Positions 25,494-35,462 are shown, counted from the stretch's first letter. The stretch is 35,895 bases of DNA from an uncultured Flavihumibacter sp. (GCA_902168225.1 CABHOW010000052.1:1-35895); one strand, 5' to 3'. The notes: a model not told the origin generated them from the sequence alone. Translations and numbers: made by a program.

Positions 25494-26399
25494 CTACTCT
25501 GCCGGTTTTACTAAACCCAATTTAGCTTCTAAGCTAAGTGTTGCATGGGGAACAGCGCGTAAACGAGCTTTATCGATCAGTTTACCGGTAACTCTACATA
25601 TACCGTAAGTTTTATTCTCTATACGCATAATCGCTTTCTCCAAATGATCAATATAAGTGATTTGACGGCTAGCCATTTGACTCAATTGTTCTTTTTCCAT
25701 ACTCATGGTACCATCTTCCATAGTCATGTAACGAGAATCGTCATTATCGCCACCCATATCATCTTTACGTGTAATTAATCCTTGTAAATAGGCTAACTCT
25801 TTTTTAGCAGCTTCCAATTTTTTATTGATCAATTCACGGAATTCATTCAAATCGCTATCGCTATACTTCACTAATGGTCCACCTGGTTTGGCAACCTCAA
25901 CTCTTTTCTCTAAAGAAGTATAGCCGGGATTATAAGGAACACTGGTTTTAGTAGCGATTTTAGGAAGTTTAACATCCTTTATGGGGCCAGGGTCTTTTTT
26001 AACAGGTTTTACCGGAGGCAAAGGGGCAGCTTTAACGGCAGGCTTTGGGGCTGGAGCCGGTTTAGGAGCCGGGGCAGGCGGAGCCGGAACTTTGGCTACT
26101 GGTTTTGCGGGAACAACAGGGGCTTTTGCAGCCACTGCTTTAGAAACAGGCTTCGCAGCAGCAGATTTTGCAACCGGCTTAGCTGGTGCAGCTGCTTTTT
26201 TAGTAGGGGCAACCACAGGTTTAGCCGCCTTTTTGGCAGGCGATTTTTTCGGCGCTGGCTTTACGGGGGCTGTTTTTTTTATCGGAGCAACCGCTTTTTT
26301 TGCGGAGGCTGCTTTCTTTGCGGGGGCTTTTGGAGCAGGCTTTGCTGCTTTTTTCGCTGGAGCCGCTTTTTTCGCTGGGGCTGCTTTCTTTGTAGCCAT
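25494..26399 (-). CDS. DksA/TraR-like protein with long Lys/Ala/Pro-rich N-terminal tail
   Basis: A 301-residue protein. Residues 1 to about 150 are low-complexity, made of AAPAKK-type repeats like histone H1 or AlgP tails. Residues about 175-301 are DksA-like: two long helices (DLNEFRELINKKLEAAKKEL and EQLSQMASRQITYIDHLEKAI) and a finger region YGICRVTGKLIDKARLRAVP. Of the four zinc cysteines of E. coli DksA only the first is kept (C268); the others are T271, S289 and A292. DksA acts in the RNA polymerase secondary channel with ppGpp; the basic tail could bind DNA or RNA. The gene starts 4 bp after ileS and must be co-transcribed. Its tail is richer in GC than the surroundings. Confidence 0.88.
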   Translation of the reverse strand: MATKKAAPAKKAAPAKKAAKPAPKAPAKKAASAKKAVAPIKKTAPVKPAPKKSPAKKAAKPVVAPTKKAAAPAKPVAKSAAAKPVSKAVAAKAPVVPAKPVAKVPAPPAPAPKPAPAPKPAVKAAPLPPVKPVKKDPGPIKDVKLPKIATKTSVPYNPGYTSLEKRVEVAKPGGPLVKYSDSDLNEFRELINKKLEAAKKELAYLQGLITRKDDMGGDNDDSRYMTMEDGTMSMEKEQLSQMASRQITYIDHLEKAIMRIENKTYGICRVTGKLIDKARLRAVPHATLSLEAKLGLVKPAE

Positions 26400-26403
26400 G
26401 AGA

Positions 26404-29400
26404 TTATCCTTTTTTGTTTACTACCACTTTTAGCAGTATGTCGTTGACTTCAATTTCAGTGCCATTACCTATTTGGGGCACCCAGTCAATTCCGTCTGCC
26501 AAAATTTCGCGGCAAATATAGTCGTTAAATTCAATAATTGAGGCCTTGAGGGTAGGACTCTCTTCAATTTGCACGAATATACGGTCTGTAAGGTCAAAAC
26601 CGCTTTCTTTCCTAATATTTTGTATCCTATTCACTAATTCGCGGGCATCCCCCTCTTTCCTTAACGAGTCGGTTATCGTAATATCCAGTGCTACGGTTAA
26701 TGCGCCTTTGCTTGCAACACTCCAACCGGGTATATCATCTGCAGTAATCTCTACATCCTGAAGCTCAATCGTGTAGCTATTAGCGCCAATCTCCAAATTC
26801 AATTTACCATCCTGCTCTAAAGCTGAAATTTCAGATTGAGAAAAAGTAGCAATTTGAACAGCCGCTTCTTTCATTGCAGTACCTAATTTAGACCCCAATG
26901 TTTTAAAATTTGCTTTCGCTTTTTTACGAATTACCCCTGAGTTCTCGGCGAGGTATTCAATTTCTTTTACATTTACCTCTGCGGTAATCAGGTCTTGCAT
27001 TTTTTCCAACTGCTCTTTCATGGCCGGATTTAATACCGGGATCATAATTTTTTGGAGAGGTTGACGAACCTTAATATTCACTTTTTTTCTAAGTGATAAA
27101 ACCAAAGAGCAAGCATCTTGTGCCAACTGCATTCTTGCCTCCAGTAAAGGATCAATAACCGCTTCATTGTGCGTAGGGAATGCTGCATGATGAATAGAAG
27201 TTACATCAAAACGCCCGGTTACAGCATTCAAATTCATAAATACGGCATCACTAAAAAATGGTGAAACCGGCGCAATCAATCTTACCAATGTTTCTAAACA
27301 CTCATATAAAGTTTGATAAGCAGCAATTTTATCTGCCTCATATTCCCCTTTCCAGAATCTTCTCCTGCACAAACGTACATACCAATTACTCAACTGAGCA
27401 TCTACAAAATCTTCAATAGCTCTCCCGGCTATGGTTGGTTCATAATCATCCATAGCATCTGTAACTGTTTTTACTAAACTATTAAGGGATGATAAGATCC
27501 AGCGATCTATTTCGGGGCGCTCAGCCAGTGGTATATAAGCCTCTTTAAAAGCAAAACCATCCACATTGGCGTAGAGCGAGAAAAATTGATAGGTATTGTA
27601 TAAAGTACCGAAGAATTTTCTTTGTACTTCTTGTATGCCTGCCAAATCGAATTTTAAATTATCCCATGGTGAAGCATTGGTAATTAAGTACCAGCGAGTA
27701 GCATCTGCTCCATATTTTTCAATAGTATCGAAAGGGTTTACAACATTCCCCAATCGCTTACTCATTTTATTCCCATTTTTATCGAGCACTAATCCGTTAC
27801 TCACCACATTTTTATAGGCAACACTATCAAATAACATAACTCCCAATGCGTGCAAAGTATAAAACCAGCCACGTGTTTGATCTACACCTTCCGCAATAAA
27901 ATCTGCCGGGAAAGCTTCTCCTTTATCCACTAAATCCTTATTCTCGAAAGGATAGTGCCATTGGGCATATGGCATGGCACCACTGTCGAACCATACATCA
28001 ATTAAATCAGGCACTCGTTTCATCGGTTTGCCTGTTGCACTTACCAAAATAATATCATCTACAAAAGGCTTATGCAGGTCGAGAATCCCTTCATGCAAAT
28101 AATGTTTATTGATGTCGCCACCTAAAACCTCATTGGCTTTGCGAATACCTTCATTCAACTCAGCAATAGAGCCGATACAAATTTCTTCAGTGCCATCTTC
28201 CGTACGCCAAATAGGTAATGGCGTTCCCCAATAACGGCTCCTACTCAAATTCCAGTCGACCATATTTTCCAACCAATTACCAAACCTGCCTTCACCGGTA
28301 GATTTTGGTTTCCAATTGATGGTTTTATTGAGTTCCACCATTCTATCTTTTACAGCTGTGGTTTTTATAAACCAAGCATCAAGCGGGTAATATAAAATAG
28401 GCTTATCGGTTCTCCAGCAATGCGGGTAATTATGTTCGTATTTCTCTACTTTAAAAGCTCTATTTTCTTTTTTGAGTTTCACGCAGATGTCTACATTCAC
28501 ATCTACATAGTTTGGATCGTCTTTATAATTTTTAACATAGCGACCGCTAAATTCACCAAGTCCATCTACAAATTTTCCCTCCCTATCCACCATTGTAAGA
28601 ATACCGATATCATATTTCCTACCAACCTTATAATCGTCTGCCCCAAATGCCGGTGCAGTATGTACAATACCGGTACCATCTTCCGTGGTTACAAAATCAC
28701 CTAATATTACCCGGAATGGTTTTGCAGTGGGTGTAATAGCGGTAATCGCTTCTAAAGAATTAGCTTCGTAAGGAAGTAGTTGTTCGTATTGACAATTTTC
28801 TAATTCAATTCCCTTGAAAGATGCCAGTATTACCCAAGGTAAAATTTTTGCTTTTTCATTATAAGCGTCAAAATCAGCATTTTCCCCCTCTTGCTTAAAA
28901 TACTTACCTAATAAGGCTTTGGCAAGAATAACATGAACCGGAAGATGGGTATATGGATTAAATGTTTTTACCAATACATAATCAATATTTGCCCCAACAG
29001 TTAACCCTAAATTGGAGGGTAAGGTCCATGGGGTGGTTGTCCATGCGAGGAAAAAGGTGGAAGCATTAGGGTGCAAGGTAGAAGGATCAATTTCTTTAAA
29101 AGATTGAAGATTGAAGATTGAAGATTGATTAACTTCAAACATCGCTATCGCACTCGTATCTTTTACATCTTTATAAGTACCGGGTTGGTTTAATTCGTGT
29201 GAACTCAATCCTGTTCCTGCAGCAGGAGAATAGGGTTGAATAGATACGCTTTCGTAGAGATAGCCTTTCTTGTAAAGTTCACTCAGCATCCACCAAAGTG
29301 TTTCAATATATTCATTTTCAAATGTGATATAGGGTTTGTTCAAATCCACCCAGTAACCCATTTTAGTAGTAATGGTATCCCATTCTTTTTTATAACGCAA

Positions 29401-29778
29401 TACTGCTTCCCTACACTTGGCATTGTATTCTTCTACAGTAATTTTAACACCTATATCTTCTTTCGTAATACCCAATTCTTTTTCTACCCCTAATTCAATA
29501 GGCAAACCATGCGTATCCCATCCGCCTTTACGTTTTACTTGAAAACCTTGCATGGTTTTATATCTACAAACCATATCTTTTAAAGTGCGAGAAATAACAT
29601 GGTGTATACCCGGCATACCATTAGCACTGGGTGGGCCTTCATAAAACACAAAAGGCTTCTTCCCTTCTCGCAGTGAAATACTTCTTTCAAAAGCTTGCTC
29701 AGTATTCCACTTTTGTAATATTTCCTGTTCAATAGCGGGTAAATTCAATCCCGAAAATTCTGCATATTTCGCACTCAT
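26404..29778 (-). CDS. ileS: Isoleucyl-tRNA synthetase (long, eukaryal-like type)
   Basis: 1124 residues from the ATG at 29778 (the frame extends 13 codons further, without family likeness). The class I signature is FYEGPPSANGMPGIHH (HIGH site near 57-60). The editing domain includes FFLAWTTTPWTLPSN and TEDGTGIVHTAPAFGADDY, with DVWFDSGAMPYAQ later. KMSKRLGN lies near residue 670, followed by an anticodon-binding domain and a C-terminal extension without the zinc-binding cysteines of short bacterial IleS. The length and motifs fit the eukaryal-like IleS group, whose members are often insensitive to mupirocin. Residues about 217-242 are encoded by a heptamer repeat array inserted between AIAMFEV and FFLAWTTT. 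It heads an operon with the dksA-like gene. Confidence 0.96.
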   Translation of the reverse strand: MSAKYAEFSGLNLPAIEQEILQKWNTEQAFERSISLREGKKPFVFYEGPPSANGMPGIHHVISRTLKDMVCRYKTMQGFQVKRKGGWDTHGLPIELGVEKELGITKEDIGVKITVEEYNAKCREAVLRYKKEWDTITTKMGYWVDLNKPYITFENEYIETLWWMLSELYKKGYLYESVSIQPYSPAAGTGLSSHELNQPGTYKDVKDTSAIAMFEVNQSSIFNLQSFKEIDPSTLHPNASTFFLAWTTTPWTLPSNLGLTVGANIDYVLVKTFNPYTHLPVHVILAKALLGKYFKQEGENADFDAYNEKAKILPWVILASFKGIELENCQYEQLLPYEANSLEAITAITPTAKPFRVILGDFVTTEDGTGIVHTAPAFGADDYKVGRKYDIGILTMVDREGKFVDGLGEFSGRYVKNYKDDPNYVDVNVDICVKLKKENRAFKVEKYEHNYPHCWRTDKPILYYPLDAWFIKTTAVKDRMVELNKTINWKPKSTGEGRFGNWLENMVDWNLSRSRYWGTPLPIWRTEDGTEEICIGSIAELNEGIRKANEVLGGDINKHYLHEGILDLHKPFVDDIILVSATGKPMKRVPDLIDVWFDSGAMPYAQWHYPFENKDLVDKGEAFPADFIAEGVDQTRGWFYTLHALGVMLFDSVAYKNVVSNGLVLDKNGNKMSKRLGNVVNPFDTIEKYGADATRWYLITNASPWDNLKFDLAGIQEVQRKFFGTLYNTYQFFSLYANVDGFAFKEAYIPLAERPEIDRWILSSLNSLVKTVTDAMDDYEPTIAGRAIEDFVDAQLSNWYVRLCRRRFWKGEYEADKIAAYQTLYECLETLVRLIAPVSPFFSDAVFMNLNAVTGRFDVTSIHHAAFPTHNEAVIDPLLEARMQLAQDACSLVLSLRKKVNIKVRQPLQKIMIPVLNPAMKEQLEKMQDLITAEVNVKEIEYLAENSGVIRKKAKANFKTLGSKLGTAMKEAAVQIATFSQSEISALEQDGKLNLEIGANSYTIELQDVEITADDIPGWSVASKGALTVALDITITDSLRKEGDARELVNRIQNIRKESGFDLTDRIFVQIEESPTLKASIIEFNDYICREILADGIDWVPQIGNGTEIEVNDILLKVVVNKKG
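29054..29128 (-). repeat. Heptamer array inside ileS
   Basis: Four exact tandem copies of AGATTGA fill 29101-29128. At 29054-29088 five more units run in 7-bp steps: AAGGTGG (29054), AAGCATT (29061), AGGGTGC (29068), AAGGTAG (29075) and AAGGATC (29082). The protein there reads like low-complexity filler (NQSSIFNLQSF, then STLHPNAST) and sits in a surface-loop position before the conserved WTTTPWTLPSN block. The reading frame is kept. Confidence 0.75.
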
Positions 29779-29814
29779 GATACTTTCCAATAAACACGGG
29801 GTTAAAAATAGTTG

Positions 29815-29822
29815 CAAAGGTA
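29815..29822 (-). promoter_or_regulatory. Promoter -7 box of ileS
   Basis: Minus-strand TACCTTTG matches TAnnTTTG perfectly and lies 37 bp before the ileS ATG at 29778. No TTG is seen at the -33 distance. Its position supports 29778 as start, as a start at 29817 would fall inside the box. Confidence 0.45.
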
Positions 29823-29857
29823 CGGATCAATCCTAAAAGGAGGGGTATATTTATCCC

Positions 29858-30850
29858 ATGAAAATCGTATTCTTTTCGGCCCAACCGTATGATCAGCTTT
29901 TTTTCAAAAAGTACAATACAGAAGGCTTTGAGCTTGTTTTTTTAGAAACATCTTTACAAGTCAATACCGTTTCTTTGGCAGCAGGCGCCAATGCTATTTG
30001 TGTTTTTGTGAATGATGTGGTAAATAATGCGGTCATAGAACAGCTTTCAAAAATGGGTGTAAGTATTATTGCCTTAAGATGTGCAGGTTTTAATAACGTA
30101 GATTTGGAAGCTGCAAAAGCAGTCGGGATAAGGGTTTGCAGGGTTCCGGCCTATTCCCCCGAAGCGGTAGCTGAGCATGCATTAGCCATGCTGCTCACAT
30201 TGAACAGAAAAACGCATAAGGCCTATAACCGGGTACGTGAGCAAAATTTTTCGCTTAATGGATTGCTCGGGTTTAACCTCCATGGTAAAACAATTGGTGT
30301 AATAGGAACCGGTAATATTGGACAAGCTTTTTGTAGAATACTAACTGGTTTTGGATGTAGAATATTGGCTTTCGATTTGGTGGCTAACAGGGATATGGAG
30401 GCCTTAGGTGTGCATTATGCGCCTTTGATAGACGTATTGAAAGCCGATATCGTTTCACTTCATTGTCCGCTTAATGAGCAAACCCATCATTTAATTAATA
30501 CAGATACTATTGCTATGATGAAAGCGGGTGTGGTACTCATTAACACAAGTAGAGGCGGGTTAATAGATACCAAAGCCGTGATTACAGCATTGAAAAATGG
30601 TCATATTTCGGCTTTAGGTATTGACGTGTATGAGCAGGAGGAGAAATTATTTTTCAGAGATTTATCGGCCAAAATTATTGAAGATGATATTATTCAGCGT
30701 TTGATGAGCTTCCCCAATGTATTAATTACAGCACATCAGGCCTTTTTTACGGAAGAAGCATTGAGCCAAATTGCCATAACAACCTTAAAAAATATAGAAC
30801 AGTTGCAAAAAAATACTAATTTGAACCCTCAGGCTGCAATTTTAGTATAA
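29858..30850 (+). CDS. ldhA: D-lactate dehydrogenase (LdhA-like, NAD-dependent 2-hydroxyacid dehydrogenase)
   Basis: 330 residues, equal to the E. coli LdhA class. Features: IALRCAGFNNVDLEAA and VPAYSPEAVAEHALAMLL, the NAD-binding GTGNIGQAF (150-158), and active-site R232 (NTSRGGLID), E261 (DVYEQEE) and H293 (TAHQAFFTEEA). It reduces pyruvate to D-lactate in the cytoplasm during fermentation. An AGGAGGGG purine tract at 29838-29845 looks like a Shine-Dalgarno but sits 12-14 bp from the ATG, and most genes here lack one. It is divergent from ileS and followed after 29 bp by a lipoprotein gene. Confidence 0.94.
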   Translation: MKIVFFSAQPYDQLFFKKYNTEGFELVFLETSLQVNTVSLAAGANAICVFVNDVVNNAVIEQLSKMGVSIIALRCAGFNNVDLEAAKAVGIRVCRVPAYSPEAVAEHALAMLLTLNRKTHKAYNRVREQNFSLNGLLGFNLHGKTIGVIGTGNIGQAFCRILTGFGCRILAFDLVANRDMEALGVHYAPLIDVLKADIVSLHCPLNEQTHHLINTDTIAMMKAGVVLINTSRGGLIDTKAVITALKNGHISALGIDVYEQEEKLFFRDLSAKIIEDDIIQRLMSFPNVLITAHQAFFTEEALSQIAITTLKNIEQLQKNTNLNPQAAILV

Positions 30851-30879
30851 ATATGGTCTTTATGAGATAGCAAAACGAT

Positions 30880-31965
30880 ATGAAGAGGATTATAAATTTT
30901 ATAGGTATTGGTTTTTGTATGCTTATGCTTGTTCAATCCTGTACTAAGGAAATTAGTGAGGAAACGATTGGTTTGAATGGTACAGCTCAGGGAACCCTTA
31001 CCGATTCATTGGGTAATTGTAAGAATTCTTTAGTTAACGGTAGATATGTAATCGATACCACACTTACTGATAGTAATTATGTGATCGCGAATGTAAATTT
31101 CACCGTAACGGGTAAATACAAAATTTATTCTGATACAGTAAATGGGATGTGGTTTTTAGACTCCGGTTATGTTTTGGCAACAGGACCAACTACTGTTAAG
31201 CTTAAAGGAAGGGGAACACCATTATTGCCAGGCTCATCTGATTTTGTTTTAAGTTTTGGAAACAGCAAATGCAAATTTACCATAACTACACTCGGCCCTA
31301 ATAATGGCAGTAGTTGTCTTGATTATTTACCAACTACTGCAAATGGGTATATTACCTATAATTTGATAGGTAACTTTTCGGGTGCCATAAATGATACGCT
31401 TCGTGCTACCATTTCAGCTTCTACATTTATAAATAGTGGTAAAACTTTTTATTCATATCTCACAACACCGTACATCGGAGCAAATTATTACGCAAAAGAA
31501 CCTGGCACTTATTATACGATCGGCACGCCCGAGTTTGAGTATATAGCCATTTATGATACCATTGTAACCCCTGCCGGAGGGCGAACTCCTACAATACTTT
31601 ACCCTTATCTGAAAGACAATGTTTCACCAACATCCGCCGGTGCCAGTTGGACTACCGATAGTTTACGAGCAGGTATATTAAATCGTACTACAAGCACATA
31701 TTCTTATGGCTGGGCGCGTTTAAAAATTACCATTTTATCTACCGGCGGTAGTGCTAGTTTTTTGGGTACTACTTACACAAATATTATTCAGGTTAAAAGA
31801 GAGATGCAGTTCAAACCTGATTCCGGCGGCTCGAGTGCTAGTTTCGCCCCATTAATTAGCGGGGTGCTTTCTTATGCGAAAGGTATTGGCTTGGTTGATC
31901 AGGTAATAAATGTTGCTCCTAATCAAACGCAATCTGTAACTATAAAGAAGTTTAATGGGTTATAG
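30880..31965 (+). CDS. Predicted lipoprotein of unknown function
   Basis: A 361-residue protein with a lipoprotein signal (hydrophobic 4-18, lipobox LVQS-C21), so it is anchored to a membrane after processing. Charged residues just after the cysteine (TKEISEE) loosely resemble the surface-export signal described in some Bacteroidota; that is inference. Two all-beta segments are likely (about 44-145, which ends in CKFTITTL, and about 150-355), rich in Ser, Thr, Gly and Tyr. I recognise no enzyme motif. The proteins of this style in Bacteroidota have Ig-like repeats. It follows ldhA closely, perhaps on the same transcript, though no functional link is evident. A heptamer array starts 3 bp after its stop. 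Confidence 0.75.
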   Translation: MKRIINFIGIGFCMLMLVQSCTKEISEETIGLNGTAQGTLTDSLGNCKNSLVNGRYVIDTTLTDSNYVIANVNFTVTGKYKIYSDTVNGMWFLDSGYVLATGPTTVKLKGRGTPLLPGSSDFVLSFGNSKCKFTITTLGPNNGSSCLDYLPTTANGYITYNLIGNFSGAINDTLRATISASTFINSGKTFYSYLTTPYIGANYYAKEPGTYYTIGTPEFEYIAIYDTIVTPAGGRTPTILYPYLKDNVSPTSAGASWTTDSLRAGILNRTTSTYSYGWARLKITILSTGGSASFLGTTYTNIIQVKREMQFKPDSGGSSASFAPLISGVLSYAKGIGLVDQVINVAPNQTQSVTIKKFNGL

Positions 31966-31968
31966 AGT

Positions 31969-32074
31969 TTGCGGGTTTCGTGATATCGAGATACGGGTTT
32001 AAAAAACTTTTTTTACGTATAATAGCCCGAAACTCGTAACCCGCATCTCGTAACTATCTTCTACGGTCTACCGT
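31969..32074. repeat. Heptamer-phased inverted array between convergent lipoprotein and araC stop codons
   Basis: Left arm units: TTGCGGG (31969), TTTCGTG (31976), TATCGAG (31984, after one extra base) and ATACGGG (31991). Right arm units, unbroken in 7-bp steps: CCCGAAA (32026), CTCGTAA (32033), CCCGCAT (32040), CTCGTAA (32047), CTATCTT (32054), CTACGGT (32061) and CTACCGT (32068). The right arm ends exactly at the araC stop codon (32075). Arms 31987-31999 and 32038-32050 pair over 13 bp with one mismatch. A/T-rich DNA lies in the middle. Confidence 0.7.
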
Positions 32075-32998
32075 TTACTTCAATAACTCACAGGGCTTTA
32101 AGCCTGTATGTTTTTTAAATGCGGCAGAAAAATGAGAGATAGAAGAATAGCCAAGGAGTGCTGACACATCCGTAACGCTTAAGCTTTTTTCGTACAGTAA
32201 ATACTTAGCGTGTTCCATTCTTTGTTGCTGATAGAAATCGAAAATAGTGGTGCCAAAAACTTCTTTAAATCCTTTTTTAAGGTAACATTCGTTCATGGCC
32301 ACTTTCCTACTTAATTCCTTAATGGTAATAGGATCGCCAATATGCTGTAGCAAAATCTCCCTTGCCTGATAAATGCGTTCTCTGCCACTTTCATCAGCCA
32401 AAAACTTACAACTAAATCCTTCTTCTTTCTCATCTACCAAACATTCCAAGCTATACAGTAAGAGTTCATGAACTTTGGCATTTACAAAAATATTTTCTAA
32501 GGATCCGCTATAGCTATGATTTAGTAAGGCATCTAAAGCATTCCTCTTGCGATTACATAAAGGGAATATTTTGGTAAAAGCGTTGGGATGTTTAAATGCT
32601 AAGACCTCGTCTTTTCTATTACTCAACTTTACATTATGAACAAATTGATGTAAAAAAGTTGATGTAAAATGAAAAGTAAATACATCTACAGTTTGGTGTT
32701 TGCCACTACAATTCAAGGTAGGTAACTCAGTACATTGGGCACAACTCTTTTCAGCACAATACTTATTGCCAATTATACAATAACGCAGTTCTAAATAATT
32801 TTCTTTGGGCTTAGCAGGGTTAAAATGATAAACCAGCATGCCGGTATCATCAGCTACCCAAGGATGTTGGGCATAATAGCGGCGAATATTATAATGAATG
32901 GAACCCGGGATTTGTTGTTCTTTTTGATACAATAGATCCATATTGGGATCTACAGTACCTCTTTGCGCCATTTTTAATATATCCATTGTTTGCACCAT
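32075..32998 (-). CDS. AraC-family transcriptional regulator with N-terminal cysteine cluster
   Basis: A 307-residue protein. The C-terminal AraC DNA-binding domain (about 205-307) has both helix-turn-helix units: ITIKELSRKVAMNECYLKKGFKEVFG and LSVTDVSALLGYSSISHFSAAFKKHTGLKP. The N-terminal part (1-200) is an effector domain that I do not recognise. It holds five cysteines within 24 residues (C74, C81, C86, C89, C97; NKYCAEKSCAQC), which could bind a metal, an Fe-S cluster or sense redox. The start could be the ATG at 32998 or M5 at 32986. It is divergent from gyrB with a 211-bp gap holding a dyad that could be its operator. Confidence 0.88.
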   Translation of the reverse strand: MVQTMDILKMAQRGTVDPNMDLLYQKEQQIPGSIHYNIRRYYAQHPWVADDTGMLVYHFNPAKPKENYLELRYCIIGNKYCAEKSCAQCTELPTLNCSGKHQTVDVFTFHFTSTFLHQFVHNVKLSNRKDEVLAFKHPNAFTKIFPLCNRKRNALDALLNHSYSGSLENIFVNAKVHELLLYSLECLVDEKEEGFSCKFLADESGRERIYQAREILLQHIGDPITIKELSRKVAMNECYLKKGFKEVFGTTIFDFYQQQRMEHAKYLLYEKSLSVTDVSALLGYSSISHFSAAFKKHTGLKPCELLK

Positions 32999-33038
32999 CC
33001 GGATACAAAATTAATGTATAAACATCTATTTTCAAAAT

Positions 33039-33082
33039 AACACCCATTTCGACTTTTCGTTAGCGTCAGACGCTTGGGTGTT
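33039..33082. promoter_or_regulatory. Nested dyad between araC and gyrB
   Basis: AACACCCA (33039-33046) and TGGGTGTT (33075-33082) are perfect inverted arms. Inside the interval and touching the right arm is AGCGTC-A-GACGCT (33062-33074), a perfect 13-bp dyad. The single-base centre makes a protein site more likely than an RNA hairpin. It could be the operator of the divergent AraC regulator. Confidence 0.4.
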
Positions 33083-33158
33083 TTCAAGCTAAAAAACCGG
33101 TCTGACCCTTTGGGGAAAATTAGGTTGCTTTTACACACCAAAAACCGTTGTTTTTTCG

Positions 33159-33166
33159 TAGATTTG
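33159..33166 (+). promoter_or_regulatory. Promoter -7 box of gyrB
   Basis: TAGATTTG fits TAnnTTTG perfectly, 43 bp before the gyrB ATG. No TTG is found at about 20 bp upstream, so strength and exact start are uncertain. Confidence 0.42.
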
Positions 33167-33203
33167 TACATTCTAGAAATCAAGGAAAATACAAGTCAGA
33201 TAA

Positions 33204-35189
<1,986 letters not shown>

Positions 35190-35255
35190 CATAATATACC
35201 AAAAAATGTATAACTTTAAACATAACCCTTACTTAACCTATTAAAAAAATCAAAC

Positions 35256-35462
35256 ATGGACACATCAAAAATGATTAAAGCATACTGCCTCAAAACAAAG
35301 GAAAAAAATGTTCCGATGCACGATGCAGTCATAACAAAAACAGCAAAAGGCGGCTATATGGCCGGCGGTCACGATGGCAAAGGCAATAAAATGGCAGCCA
35401 TCTTAAGCGAAGCCAAAGCTTTACAAGCTATTGCTGACGGCGTTGCAAAGAAAGGATTCTAA
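35256..35462 (+). CDS. Small basic protein, possibly a DUF5679-like relative without zinc cysteines
   Basis: A 68-residue protein with 12 lysines. The start KAYCLKTKEKNVPMHDAVIT resembles DUF5679 zinc-ribbon proteins (YCVKCK...), but the second cysteine of each C-x-x-C pair is missing (CLKT, then GGHDGKGNKM). The likeness is from memory and weak. Codon use is like its neighbours and it ends just before a strong terminator (35488-35514), so it is a real gene. It may be cotranscribed with gyrB or have its own promoter in the 66-bp gap. Function unknown. Confidence 0.75.
   Translation: MDTSKMIKAYCLKTKEKNVPMHDAVITKTAKGGYMAGGHDGKGNKMAAILSEAKALQAIADGVAKKGF

Noticed and set aside
25981..26433. 150-residue plus-strand frame rich in Gly, Ala and Phe
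   Set aside because: It is the antisense of the repetitive Lys/Ala/Pro tail of the DksA-like gene; such repeats always open a false frame opposite.
29779..29817. 13-residue N-terminal extension of IleS
   Set aside because: It would overlap the -7 promoter box at 29815-29822; the ATG at 29778 fits the family start.
31969..32074. CRISPR-like array
   Set aside because: Repeat units are 7 bp without spacers, and there are no cas genes in the window.
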